64,000 nt of DNA. It comes from Amphibalanus amphitrite. Its lineage: Eukaryota > Arthropoda > Thecostraca > Balanomorpha > Balanidae. Of this stretch, positions 11,225 to 21,273 are shown in pieces; the stretch's first letter is position 1, and the number at the start of each line of letters is the position of its first letter. Both the position numbers and the translations under genes were made by a program. The stretch covers positions 1,196,501-1,260,500 of the forward strand of contig NW_024881565.1 in the NCBI RefSeq assembly GCF_019059575.1. The letters are read 5' to 3'. The notes under the pieces were generated by a model. That model was not told the origin of the DNA. It saw nothing but the letters and a program-made list of their open reading frames with translations, and did no database searches.

Positions 11225-14200
11225 ATGGGGATAGAAAAAGAAGAGGCAAAGGATGTCAAACGGCCCGATCACACTGCAGATGGAGCTTTTAAGGATGTTA
11301 GAGATCAAGAGCTTGCTGATCTGCGACGACTGCGTGGTATCAAGAGGGCTGTCGTGACGAGGGTGTCCAAGGTGTTAGAGGCAGAGATAACAAGACATCG
11401 GAACCGCGATTGCATCCAGGAGGTAAACGGAAGGCTGAAAGAAGCTTTTTCTGATTTGAGAAAAGTTCATCAGGAGTATGAAACCAAACTCAATGACGCA
11501 GAACTGGAGGAAGCTCAGGGATACGCTGATAATCTTGAAGAAGAAGAGTCGGCTATTCGAGGGAAGATCCAGGAGTATCTTCAGGGGCTGGATGACTCCA
11601 AGTCATCGGCTGCTTCTTCCAGTCAAGCTCAAAGTCGTGCCAAGTCACACACGTCAGCAGGCACCGCTGTTTCAGTTCGATCCAGAGAGGCTGCTGTGGA
11701 ACTGGAGGACGCTGATCGCAAGCTGCGGGACCTCCAAGCTCAAGTGGAAGAGAGTCGTCGGAACATGAAAGAAAGACAGGAATTAGATGAACGCGACAGG
11801 GTGCTACAGCTCAGAATAGCTGAAGAGGCCCGCGACAGAGCTGCTCGGAAGTTACACATGTATCAGGCTGCGGAAGACGAATTGAACTGGGATCGTCGGC
11901 ATGATTTCGACGAAGCGGCTGTCAAAGGAAGAAAGGGATCTGCTGAAGGTGCGGGGGTAGATCAAGCCGCCGAACCACCGCATTGCACGAGCATGCCCGA
12001 CAATGTGCCTGGTCCAAGACCACAAGGACCTAAAGCTGCTCCGAAAGTGGAGGTGGATGGTTCATCTCTGAACCCAGACAACTGGCCATCAAACAGCAAA
12101 GAGCAGGAGAAGCACGGGCATCCACCTCCTGGGATGTCAGCTTTTACCAACAGTGTTCCACGTCTTAATTTACCGCGGTTCACAGGCGAACCAAGTGAGT
12201 GGCCGCGCTGGATCAGTCTCTTCAGAGCACTGGTTCACGATCAGGCATCTCTCTCTGACACGGAGCGGATGGCGCATCTACAACAAGCAGTAGATGGAGT
12301 TGCCCATCAAGCCATCGAGGGATTCTTGTTCGATGGCAAGTTGTATCACCAGGCGTTGACAAGGCTGCACGAGCGTTTCGGTCGAGAAGGCGACATCAGT
12401 CAAGCATATCTCAGCTCCATGTTTGCAACTCCAGCTCCTTCAATCAACAACATCGCCTCAGTGGAGAGGTTCAGTTCAGCTGTTAGCAACACTGTGCTGA
12501 CGCTGCGCGCTCTGAACCACTACAATGATCTGAGAGCCATCGAGAACCTGCGTCGAGTAGTATTGAAGCTTCCTGCGGAGTTGTCCTACCAGTGGGGACG
12601 AGAAGTGCATCAGATGCATCCCAAGCAGCCCGATCTGGAGATCTTCAGCAAGTGGCTGGAGACAGAGACTGCCATCTTGAGAAACTCGGCCAACCATAAC
12701 CGCGATCCAGAAAGAAAAAGGCCATCCGCGAGTGCACGGGAGACCTCGGCGCGACGAACAACTCTGACTACGTCGGCCACGTCTTCCCAGACGGAAAACA
12801 ACCGACGTCGCTGGTTCTGTGTCCTGTGCAAGGAACAGCACAAGCTTCAGGACTGCACGGAGTTCAAGTCGAAGACGGTGGAGGAAAAGCTGGTGGTAGT
12901 GAGCAAGGAACGACTGTGTTGGGGCTGCCTGAACAAGGGCCACTTCATGAGGGATTGCCGCTCTGCAAGACGATGCAACTTGAATGGATGTAATGCATCT
13001 CATCACCGACTCATACATGTGGACAGAAGCGCTGCTGGTGATGAAGAAAGCCAAACAGAACCAAAAACAGTGGCACGAGAAGGAAGTCGCATCGTCGGCA
13101 CGGCTCTCACAGAGACGACAGACACACTGCTGCAGTTGGTGCCGGTGCGGATTCACGGCCCAAACGGGGAGAGAGACGTAGTAGCACTGCTGGACCCGGG
13201 AGCGCAGACATCGCTCTGCTGTGAAGATGTCTTGGAAGAGGTTGGGGTCCCTGGAGTCCGAGAGAATCTGCAGCTACAGAACATCGAAGGAAGCGGTACC
13301 AGACAGTCGTCTCTTCGAGTTCAGCTGACGGTCAGTCCTCTGAGCACAGCGACCAGCAGAAATAGAATCGTCGTGCCCGAGGTGTGGTCTGTGCCAAGGT
13401 TGAACGTGGCCCCACCCAGCGTGAGTAGCAAGCAGCTTCGCAGCTGGAAGCACTTGCAGGACCTGGACCTACAGCAGTACAACGGCGCACACGTCGAGCT
13501 TCTACTTGGTGCCAACATTCTGGAAGCTGTGCTGCAGCGAGAGGTCAGGGTGGGAGGCCCCGGAATGCCCGTCGCTATCCGGACAGATTTCGGCTGGACT
13601 CTGACGGGATCGATATCCACCCTGATTCCAAGCACAATGCGGCAAGTCATGTTCGTGCGTCAACGTGCTCCCGAAGACGCTCTGGAGGGTCTGCAAGAGT
13701 TGGTCCAAGACTGGTGGACGACCGAGGCCTTCGGCACCATGATCAACAGCTCTGATGCACGATCTCAAGAAGATCTCAGAGCTATGCGAATCTTGGATCA
13801 GCAGACCAGGAAGGTGGGGGACAGATATGAAGCTGGACTTCTGTGGGGTGAAGACGAACCGATGTTACCGGACAACTGGAACCAAGCATACCGACGTCTT
13901 CAGTCCATTGAGAGGAAACTCGATAAGCAGCCAGAACTGGCTACAAGGTACCAAGCCATCATCGACGGATATGTGAAGGATGGTCATGCAAGGAAGCTCT
14001 CAGCAGAAGAAGTGGACGAACCGAAGGAGAAGCGTTGGTATCTGCCACACCACGCAGTAGTGAACCCGAACAAGCCAGGGAAGCTGAGAATCGTCTTCGA
14101 CGCTGCGGCAACATACCAAGGTGTATCACTGAACTCGAAGCTCATCACAGGTCCAGATCTACTACAAAGCCTTCCTGGGGTGATCATGCGCTTCAGGGAA

Positions 14201-14836
14201 GGTCTGATCGCTGTGACAGCGGACATCAAGCAGATGTATCATCGGGTGAGGATCCGGACAGAAGACCAGCCTGCATCGAGCTTTCTATGGCGCGATATGG
14301 AGCGACACCGCAAGCCTGACGTCTATCAGATGGAGGTGGTCATCTTTGGCACGAAGTCATCACCGGCAACGGCCAACTACGTGCTGAGAAAGGCACTTCT
14401 GGACTATGGAGCGGAGACAGACAAGGTTCTCAGCAGAAGTCCCGAGCAACTGGCAAAGTCGTTCTACATGGACGATTGCCTGTTCTCTTGCATGACGGAA
14501 GACTTCTGCTGGACGGACAGCAAGGTCATCCAGCAGTACCTTGATAATGAAACTCGACGGTTCAAGGCCTTCGTGGCCAACAGACTTGCAGAGATTTACG
14601 AGCTGACCTGCAACGCGTGCTGGCGTTGGAGTGAAATGACGCCCAGGTTAACTCGCCAACGAGAGGTCGAACCATCGACCTTTCCGTCTGCTCCCAGTGG
14701 CCTCGCCATCGAGGGGCTGGGAGAGACAACACATCGGCATCTCCGCAACCGTGAGATAAACCAGCGGGAATTACACGATCCTGACAAATCGCTATCAAGC
14801 ACTGGAGGACCTAGGGTCCTCTGGAGGCTCTCCTGA
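11225..14836 (+). CDS. BEL/Pao Gag-Pol polyprotein with in-frame deletion
   Basis: A 1203-residue frame. Residues about 1-220 are charged and coiled-coil-like. About 320-500 match the DUF1759 Gag region (RLNLPRFTGEPSEWPRW). Zinc knuckles follow at about 532-544 (C-x2-C-x3-H-x4-C) and 565-578 (C-x2-C-x4-H-x4-C). The DUF1758 aspartic protease has LLDPGAQTS at about 655, where the usual Ser after the catalytic Asp is Pro. Reverse transcriptase motifs run from VVNPNKPGKLRIVFD through VTADIKQMYH (Asp near 1000) to FYMDD (about 1080-1084). Right after YMDDCLFS the frame jumps to WTDS...FVANRLAEI, a segment that normally lies a few hundred residues later, so the RT thumb and most of RNase H are deleted. 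No integrase follows. The start ATG lies 52 bp after the LTR and is the first good one. Confidence 0.9.
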   Translation: MGIEKEEAKDVKRPDHTADGAFKDVRDQELADLRRLRGIKRAVVTRVSKVLEAEITRHRNRDCIQEVNGRLKEAFSDLRKVHQEYETKLNDAELEEAQGYADNLEEEESAIRGKIQEYLQGLDDSKSSAASSSQAQSRAKSHTSAGTAVSVRSREAAVELEDADRKLRDLQAQVEESRRNMKERQELDERDRVLQLRIAEEARDRAARKLHMYQAAEDELNWDRRHDFDEAAVKGRKGSAEGAGVDQAAEPPHCTSMPDNVPGPRPQGPKAAPKVEVDGSSLNPDNWPSNSKEQEKHGHPPPGMSAFTNSVPRLNLPRFTGEPSEWPRWISLFRALVHDQASLSDTERMAHLQQAVDGVAHQAIEGFLFDGKLYHQALTRLHERFGREGDISQAYLSSMFATPAPSINNIASVERFSSAVSNTVLTLRALNHYNDLRAIENLRRVVLKLPAELSYQWGREVHQMHPKQPDLEIFSKWLETETAILRNSANHNRDPERKRPSASARETSARRTTLTTSATSSQTENNRRRWFCVLCKEQHKLQDCTEFKSKTVEEKLVVVSKERLCWGCLNKGHFMRDCRSARRCNLNGCNASHHRLIHVDRSAAGDEESQTEPKTVAREGSRIVGTALTETTDTLLQLVPVRIHGPNGERDVVALLDPGAQTSLCCEDVLEEVGVPGVRENLQLQNIEGSGTRQSSLRVQLTVSPLSTATSRNRIVVPEVWSVPRLNVAPPSVSSKQLRSWKHLQDLDLQQYNGAHVELLLGANILEAVLQREVRVGGPGMPVAIRTDFGWTLTGSISTLIPSTMRQVMFVRQRAPEDALEGLQELVQDWWTTEAFGTMINSSDARSQEDLRAMRILDQQTRKVGDRYEAGLLWGEDEPMLPDNWNQAYRRLQSIERKLDKQPELATRYQAIIDGYVKDGHARKLSAEEVDEPKEKRWYLPHHAVVNPNKPGKLRIVFDAAATYQGVSLNSKLITGPDLLQSLPGVIMRFREGLIAVTADIKQMYHRVRIRTEDQPASSFLWRDMERHRKPDVYQMEVVIFGTKSSPATANYVLRKALLDYGAETDKVLSRSPEQLAKSFYMDDCLFSCMTEDFCWTDSKVIQQYLDNETRRFKAFVANRLAEIYELTCNACWRWSEMTPRLTRQREVEPSTFPSAPSGLAIEGLGETTHRHLRNREINQRELHDPDKSLSSTGGPRVLWRLS

Positions 14837-15265
14837 GTCTCTCCATCTCCAACGTGGGAGGCATTAGCCTCCGCGAGCGCTGCAGCGGCCTTGGCGCACG
14901 CGGCGGTGGCCTCCTCAGCCGCCTCAGCACGGGTGGCGGCTACCTCCTCGGCTACACCAGCTCGGGCGGTAGCTTCCTCGGATGTGGCGGTTTCTGCTTG
15001 GGCGGCAGCGATTCGTCTAGCAGCGACGACGTCGCCAGTCGCCTTGGTGCGTCGGTGGGGATATACCACTGATCCCCATCATTAATCTTTGCTTAACGAA
15101 GTGGAAGTGTTTTTATTTTCCTGTTTCATGTTATACTTGCTGGTGTTTCAAGAAATAGCATCGTATTTGTTGGAATGTGAAATGGTTTATATGTGTTAGC
15201 GACGCGATGTGTACGGCAGCACGCCGGTTACCTTTCGTGAGTGTTGCCCTGCAGTGCAACACGGT
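14837..15265. other. BEL/Pao 3' region with GC-rich, alanine-codon-rich insert
   Basis: Between the stop of pol and the 3' LTR. From about 14860 to 15060 the minus strand reads as a 157-residue frame dominated by Ala, Glu and Thr (repeats like AEAAEEATAA), unlike any BEL/Pao domain. It may be a low-complexity filler or captured host sequence. The last 200 bases are AT-rich non-coding sequence. Confidence 0.45.
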
Positions 15266-15274
15266 GCGGGGGGA
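15266..15274 (+). promoter_or_regulatory. Polypurine tract
   Basis: GCGGGGGGA abuts the TGTT start of the 3' LTR. This is the expected position and composition of the plus-strand primer in LTR retrotransposons. Confidence 0.75.
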
Positions 15275-16034
15275 TGTTAGCACCGGCGGCTGCAGGCCGG
15301 GCCGCCCGGGACCACCGAGCGGGCCATGCGGCGGCCGGCCGACCACGTGGCGCTCGGGGCTATGCCGGCACTGAGCTGGCTCATTGTAAGCGGCCCCGTG
15401 ATTGGCTGTGTGGGCTCCTGCCCTCGGGGCGCCGGCGAGGTGACCTCGGGTCGGCGCACGGGGCTCGAGGGGAGTTCGTTCTGGATGCTCGGCGGGGAAG
15501 TGCTCGCTGTGTGGGTGGAAGTGGTGCTCTGGCTGTGGTGTGGTGGTGGTGCACAATACAGCAAGTGAAAATATCTTAACTGGTGTGGAGAGGAGCTGGA
15601 CCAGTGGAAAAGGGGACGGGACAGTGAACAACAGCGAGTCTTCATAGCGTGCGAGTAGCCGATCATTTCCTTTCATCCGGGACTCATAACACGGCCTCTT
15701 CCGGGGTGTGTGAGGGAGGCGGCCACAGTGTCTCGCCATCGAGTCACTGAGCTTAAACTCATTCCCCGGGTCTTGCCATCGAGGCTCGGGTGCGGGGTCT
15801 CCGCTCAGACAGGGGTGCGACCAGTCGGCTCCGGCTAACCTTGCCATCGAGGCGCCGGAGTATCGGTTGATCTGTCCGATTACAGTGGTCTCGCCATCGA
15901 GAGGCTGGAATCGGGCAGCGGCTGGCGTCTTCCTCACCATCCTGATCTACCCATCGCTCTCCTACAGTCCTTGTCTATCATCCGGCTAAATAAGTGTCGT
16001 TGGCGTGTGAAATACCAGAGGACACGTGGCGACA
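15275..16034 (+). repeat. 3' LTR of the BEL/Pao element
   Basis: A 760-bp repeat of 10414-11173 with no difference found by eye. The same GCCATCGAG words recur at the same offsets. Confidence 0.95.
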
Positions 16035-16081
16035 CACACGCCAAAAGGAAATTTGCGCCAAAAAGGAAAATAAAGTAGAGC

Positions 16082-16110
16082 GAGTTGAAGAAGGCGTAAG
16101 CCGAAAGCTC
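16082..16110 (+). ncRNA. Hammerhead-like hairpin motif in Penelope 3' UTR (right arm)
   Basis: Identical to the minus-strand motif at 9003-9031: TTGAAGA, AGGC-GTAA-GCC, GAAA, then GCTC pairing with an upstream GAGC. It lies downstream of the right-arm endonuclease on the same strand once the BEL/Pao insertion is removed. The same caveats apply: core position 3 is U and the full three-stem fold is not shown. Confidence 0.35.
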
Positions 16111-16148
16111 CTCGGAATTATCAGGCCTTTTTCTTACGATTTTGGATA

Positions 16149-17095
16149 TTAACCCTAGAACGCCTAGGGGGGGGGTTGTATCAACCCCCCCCCTGAGGTT
16201 TTTTCGAAGTGCACGCTAAACGGCTTGTCGTAGCGGGCTGAAATTTTCAATACCCTCTGGGGCAACCTTTGCGCATCTTTTGCCGAAAAAAATTGATCGG
16301 GTCATGTCAGGTCACGGAGTTATGACGTCATAAGAGGTACAGCCTCCGGCCGACAGGTACCAAACGTGTGCGCCGAATCCCTAGGTTTTCTGCCGGTGAT
16401 ACCCACATTGTTTGATGGATCATGATGAAACTTCCCATGCATGTTGGGGCAAGCATTGGCTATCGTGTGGTGCAAGAAAATTGACCGGGTCAGGTCAGGT
16501 CACGGAGCTATGACGTCACAAGAGGAACAGCGTCCGGTACTATTTTTGAAAAGCGCCCGAACCACTATTTTGCTAATTCTTGTCACCTCAATGGGAATAT
16601 GCAGCAATATTAGCTTCTATAGGGAGCAAATGGACCTCCCAAATCTAAAAATACAATCAGATTTCAAAAATTTAAATTTTGATTTTTCGAATTTCTGCCG
16701 CCGACTGTGACCTTGCCGACTTCCGGCGCTCCCAACGCGCCATTTTTAGAGCTAGGGAAACGGAATACATACCAAACGATAGAAAATTGATCAAGGAACA
16801 CGATAGTGAAGGTTTCAAGTCGATATCTCCAACCGTTTTGCCGCAATCGCCGCGGAAAGTTGAAAAAGTTTGATTTTTTCGGAAAATTTGACCTTTGACC
16901 GGTCATAAGTAGGTCAAATGTTGACCTAGGACCAAAAAATATACCACCAATCGCGAGATCTCGTTGAGAGCAATCCGTTGGTTTTTTCCGCTAAGCTCTA
17001 CGACCTTCCGTTTCGAAACGCCAGGGGGGGGGTCGTAACAACCCCCCCCCTGGTCGTTCGTGTTATGAGAAATGGCCTGGTCGTGCGAGGGTTAA
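16149..17095. mobile_element. TTAA element, family alpha copy 2 (intact)
   Basis: Flanked by TTAA (16149-16152 and 17092-17095), with ends CCCTAGAACG... and ...GTGCGAGGG. The left end begins CCCTAGAA like classical piggyBac termini. The left arm of the Penelope palindrome (TTAA at 8961-8964) is the exact empty site, so insertion of 943 bp (939-bp element plus one TTAA copy) and TTAA duplication are shown directly. Subterminal hairpins lie at about 16167-16195 and 17023-17052. The body is inverted relative to the family member at 5868-6792. No transposase. Confidence 0.93.
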
Positions 17096-17127
17096 CTATG
17101 AGAGTACGGTTACTTTACTTGATTATA

Positions 17128-17800
17128 TGTTTAAGCATGTCTCTCAAAACAGTGCTAACAGCAATTCAGATTAAATTACCTAACCAACATAAACGCAGTA
17201 GGTAGATCTGCAGCTTTCCTGGCCTGTGTTTTCAACAGGAATCGGTGCGCAATACATTACATGCGATGCTCAAGGACGACAAGCCGTGCTTCTGCTGGAG
17301 TCACACCCTTCTATTGTCATGGGCATCAAATGCGCAGTGCATACTAAAGTAAAAGGACGACCATAAACCGTTGACTGGAGGAAAACCCTTATTCTACCGA
17401 TATTTTTTGCTGACAGGAACAAAAACGGACCGCGACCGGTACTTAGTGTGCCGGTGCCGTTTTTACAGCCCCGAGATTCTTGATTCACCTGGCATGTAAA
17501 TAATTACTCTATTGACTGTTTACAATAATCAAACGTGCAGCCAAATAAGAACTACCGTAGTTCAAATTGCAACCCTGCCAGTATGTATGTATTCATCTAA
17601 AATCCGTCCACATGATGGCTTTTCGGGATTTGCGTCAATACAAGATAGCACACTCATGGAACGACATAATGAAACGAGACATAAGAGCAGACACTCGCCA
17701 TATTCATAAAATACATAAAAAGGTGAAGGTTTAAAATGTAAGGCTAAAAGTGAGGACTTCGCACATTGTGTTGCATGAAATTTAAACACAAAATGAATGC
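17128..17800. other. Anonymous stretch, possibly LINE 3' UTR in its second half
   Basis: Nothing recognised in 17128-17490. The part from about 17500 to 17800 lies downstream, on the minus strand, of the LINE coding remnant and may be its 3' untranslated region. Confidence 0.35.
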
Positions 17801-18032
17801 ACTGTGTGACTAGTAGTAGCGACAGTTCTATGGCACTTTCTAGAATAGCGCGTTTGAACTCTCGGGCAGATCTGATGTTGGTGACAGTTGGTGACAACAT
17901 GTTCCACGTTGCCGCGGCACGATATCGAAATCCGCGCTGGGTGCCGACCAGCCGGCACCGCGGCAGCTCAAGGCGGCCCGCCTCGGTGGAACGGGTGGAG
18001 CGGTGGGAGACAGCCGATCGGGCCACGAACAT
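17801..18032 (-). pseudogene. C-terminal end of a non-LTR retrotransposon ORF2
   Basis: The minus-strand frame starting at 18032 carries the pattern TRS...LELPRCRLVGTQRGFRYRAAATWN, then SAREFKRAIL. This is the typical tail of jockey/CR1-like LINE polyproteins (TRS, P-R, G-R-SF-YR-A-WN-LP, FK-L). Only about 75 residues are present; reverse transcriptase and endonuclease are missing, as expected for a 5'-truncated LINE copy. The open frame runs on to 17562, but the later residues do not look like the family. Confidence 0.75.
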
Positions 18033-18737
18033 AGATCGGAGTCTATCAACAGCTGTTATTAGTCGGGGAATATTTGTTTCTTGTCCCTAAAAAGCTGTTT
18101 CTGGCACCTAATTGCTGATCAGCCCCAAAATGCTTATTCGACCCTAATATCTGAATCTGGCACCTAATTGCTTCCACACAGCCTAAAGTTGCCAGATCGT
18201 CTAGTTGAACTCCGTATTTGCTGTTTGCCGATTCAGCACCAAAACCAAAACATCCAGCACCTATTTAATTCCACGTTTGCCTACCTAATTCGCGTAATCT
18301 TCCTGATTTTATGTATCCTAACAACATGAACGTTGCATTCGGTGATGTCAAGTGCCATTTTCGCCAGTGGAGATAATGATTAATGCCATTTCTAGCCAAA
18401 AGAGAATCACTAGCCAGCTATGGTGCAGCATAGCAAGACGCTCCTATACCAGCCCGCTATGTAGAGACTAGAGATTATTGCACTGTTCTGTTTGGATCCG
18501 TCACTTCCAGCCAGGCTCTCAGGTCATAAACTGGAGTAAAGCAAAATGTCAACTCTGAACAGACATGCCACGCAACCGGCCCTCTTTTCAATATTATTAG
18601 CTTTCTGCAATCATCGTCTGACTCCTTCTCGATCAAACGCAGCATCCGGTTTCTACAGGGGCGTTTGACTGACCGGCCACACAATAACCAAAAACAAAAT
18701 CAAAGCTTCATGCACACATATGACATAAGTAAGAAAC

Positions 18738-21273
18738 CAGTGGCGGCGGAATAGGGGGTGCATGGGGTGCAGCTGCACCCCCATCGAAAAACATGGGGGT
18801 GCAAACATATCTTTTTGCACCCCCAAAATCCGTACAAGGGGCCCGTCGCACAATCCAATACATTTTCTCCTGAAAACCAGTGATCGAGAAACGAACATTG
18901 ATGTGGAATCATCCGGGATGTCCAATTATGGTCAGGGGCGCCCCATGCTAGTCTTTGGGGCCCCCACGCCGACTAGAAGTGTTCCGAGCCGCGTTTGGTG
19001 CTCCATGCGGCATCTGAGGGCCCCCACGACGGCCTCAGAGAGCCCTTTTATGACGATCTCTGAGGGGCGAGGGCTCCCACGACGACCCCTGTCCCCTGGG
19101 CCCTACAACGGCCACTAAGGGCCCTCATGACGACCGCTGAGGGTCTCACAGAGACTCTAGGGCCCCAAGGAGACTCCAGAGGCCACGCTGGCTTCTGAGG
19201 GCCCTATGACGGCCTCTGAGGGCCCTATGACGGCACGGCCTCTGAAGGCCCTTACGATCTCTGAGGGCTCTCACGACGACCTCTGTCCCCTGGGGCCCTA
19301 TAACGACCACTAAGGGCCCTCATGACGACCGCTGAGGGTCCTACAGGACTCTAGGGGCCCTGCTGGCCTCTGAGGGCTCTCGTGACGGCCCTAGACCCAA
19401 CTTAAGTCTGAGGGCCCATTTGGCTTCAGACGGCCTAGCGACGGCCTCTGAGGGCCCCAACACAACCAGGCTGCAGGGGCTATGCTGGCATCTGAGGGCC
19501 CTGCAACGGTCTATTGAGGGCCCTAACGATGGCCTCTAGTGGTCTTACCAAGGCCTCTGAGAGCCCTGCAAATGTATCTGGGGGCCCATGAAGACCCTCA
19601 CTATGGCCAAGGACCCTCATGACGACCTCTGATGATTCTCTCGAAGGCTTTTAAGGGCCCTCACAACAACTTCTGAGGACCCAAGGATGGTCCCTGAGGG
19701 GCTGAGGGCCCTGACGACGACCTCTCTGGGCCCTCACAATGGTCTCTAAGACCCAACGCAAGCTCCAAAGGCCCACGCTGGCGTCTGAGGGTTCCACGAC
19801 GGCCTCTGAGGGCCTCGACGCAGGCAGGCTCCAGGGGCCATGCTGACCTCTGAGGGCCCTCTTGACGGCTTCTAGGGCCTAACGAAGGCTTCAAGGGCCA
19901 ACGCTGGCCTCAAGAACCCTACGACGGCCTCGGAGGGTCTCACCTCAACGCAGGCAGGTGCCAGGAGACATGCTGGCCTCTGAGGGCCCCGCAGAATTCA
20001 GATTCAGAGGACCCAACGACCTTTGTGGACCTTACGAAATACGAAGGTCTCCGAGAGCTCACGCAGGCTCCTGGAATTCCACACTGATTTTCAGGCCCCA
20101 TGCCGGCTTATTGCGGCACTTTATCTGCTCTTGGTGCCCCGTCGCTGGCCTCTGAGAGTCTCAATGTCGGAACTTATAGGGCCATGGGCCCAACACCGGC
20201 TTTTATGGCCCCTACATCGACTCTTGGGACTCATGACCCATGAAATGTGGGACTAAGCGGCTTCTAAGTCCTCAGAATCCCCATGCTGGTTCTAGTAGCC
20301 GCCAGCCGAATATTTGGGCACCCACGCGAGCTCCTGGGACCCCGTGCATATCCCAGGGGTCTACCTGCCTCTAAGACCCCACACATACTTTTGGGGCTCA
20401 AACGCTTGCCCCTGAAGGCCCCACTGAGACCCCTTTCTTCTATTCAGTCCTCCATACATGGGCTCCTTAGGCTAAACATCGGCTCCTGTGGCCTCCATCC
20501 CGGCTTTGGAGGGCCTCCATACAGGTTTTTTGGGGCCCGATGCCGGTTCCTGAGAGCCCTCAAAAGACTTTCGAGCCTATAATGCCTTCTGAAACCTTTC
20601 AGCAACTTTCAAGGGACCGACCCTGATCGGAGGGCTCATTCAGTCTGGGGAGTCATGTAGGTCTCTGGAGGAGTCTCTATGTGGTCGGTTTCCAAGGGGC
20701 TTCTAAACACGGTCTTCTTGGAACGGTCTCGTAGGGCCCTCAATGGTCCACTGCGTATCCAGAAAAGTGGTTTGAGACGCTGCGGGTGGTGGCTAGACTC
20801 AAAGATAAGCCGATAAAAAACTATCTGCATTTGCTTCTTTATGCTTTCATTATTTGAGATAGGTATGTACGGCCCTCCAGGTATTAAGTGGTTGGTTGCC
20901 AACATCACAATAATCGCTCTGCATTGATGAATACGTTTTATGGCTGTTGAAACCCACTGCCGAAATGTGTGCACGAACCCTCTTCTCATTTCTATTGAGT
21001 CATTTTACAGGAGTGTCTCCGCCATTTAAAGTTATTACACCAAAAGCACATAGGCTAACCAGTAACCAACCACTCTTTTGCTGGAGGGCCGTACGTACAC
21101 TGCAATTTTAAACCTTTTACAGAACTTGTGTGTATGGGGATAATTTTCCAAAATCTTCGTTTTTCATCAATCAATAATAAACACTCAAAAAATGAAGGGG
21201 GGCCCAAAAATTCCGGAGGGGCCCCTTGAGAAAACTTTGCACCCCCATCCAAAATTACCTTCCGCCGCCACTG
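18738..21273. mobile_element. hAT-type non-autonomous element carrying a minisatellite
   Basis: Termini CAGTGGCGGCGGAA and TTCCGCCGCCACTG are flanked by a perfect 8-bp duplication TAAGAAAC (18730-18737 and 21274-21281). CAG-type ends with 8-bp duplications are diagnostic of the hAT superfamily. Most of the interior, about 18930-20640, is a degenerate GC-rich tandem repeat. An inverted pair around GTACGGCCCTCCAG lies at about 20868 and 21083. No transposase frame is visible. Confidence 0.93.
18930..20640. repeat. GC-rich degenerate minisatellite (GAGGGCCC units)
   Basis: Dozens of roughly 28-32-bp units built on CTCTGAGGGCCCT(N)ACGACGGC. Divergence between units is high and rises towards 20.6 kb. 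It is the same sequence family, in opposite orientation, as the array at 54.14-56.26 kb. Confidence 0.85.

Larger units (their letters stand above)
10414..16034 (+). mobile_element. BEL/Pao LTR retrotransposon, internally deleted, very young
   Basis: Complete LTR retrotransposon frame: 760-bp 5' LTR, primer-binding region, one gag-pol frame, polypurine tract and 760-bp 3' LTR. The LTRs start TGTT and end GACA and show no difference by eye, which implies very recent insertion. The total length of 5621 bp is short for the clade because the 3' part of pol is deleted: RNase H is mostly gone and integrase is absent. It sits in the right arm of the Penelope palindrome, and the left arm gives the pre-insertion sequence (...GAATTTCAATGTGTTTGCGCC). 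A clean target duplication is not visible; 17 extra bases (16035-16051) lie at the right junction. Confidence 0.93.
8929..17127. mobile_element. Penelope-like palindrome, interrupted by two insertions
   Basis: Two inverted copies of a Penelope-like element 3' part meet head to head with a 16-bp spacer (9783-9798). The left arm is 8929-9782. The right arm is 9799-10413 and continues at 16035-17127, because a BEL/Pao element and a TTAA element landed in it. Each arm encodes a GIY-YIG endonuclease reading outward, then a 3' UTR with a conserved hairpin. No reverse transcriptase domain is present, so both copies are 5'-truncated. The right arm lacks about 100 bp that the left arm has near 9170-9290. 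Inverted partial copies are a known habit of this retroelement class. Confidence 0.85.

Noticed and set aside
18930..20640. Regular repeats as a CRISPR array
   Set aside because: Units are degenerate tandem repeats without unique spacers, in a eukaryotic hAT element.
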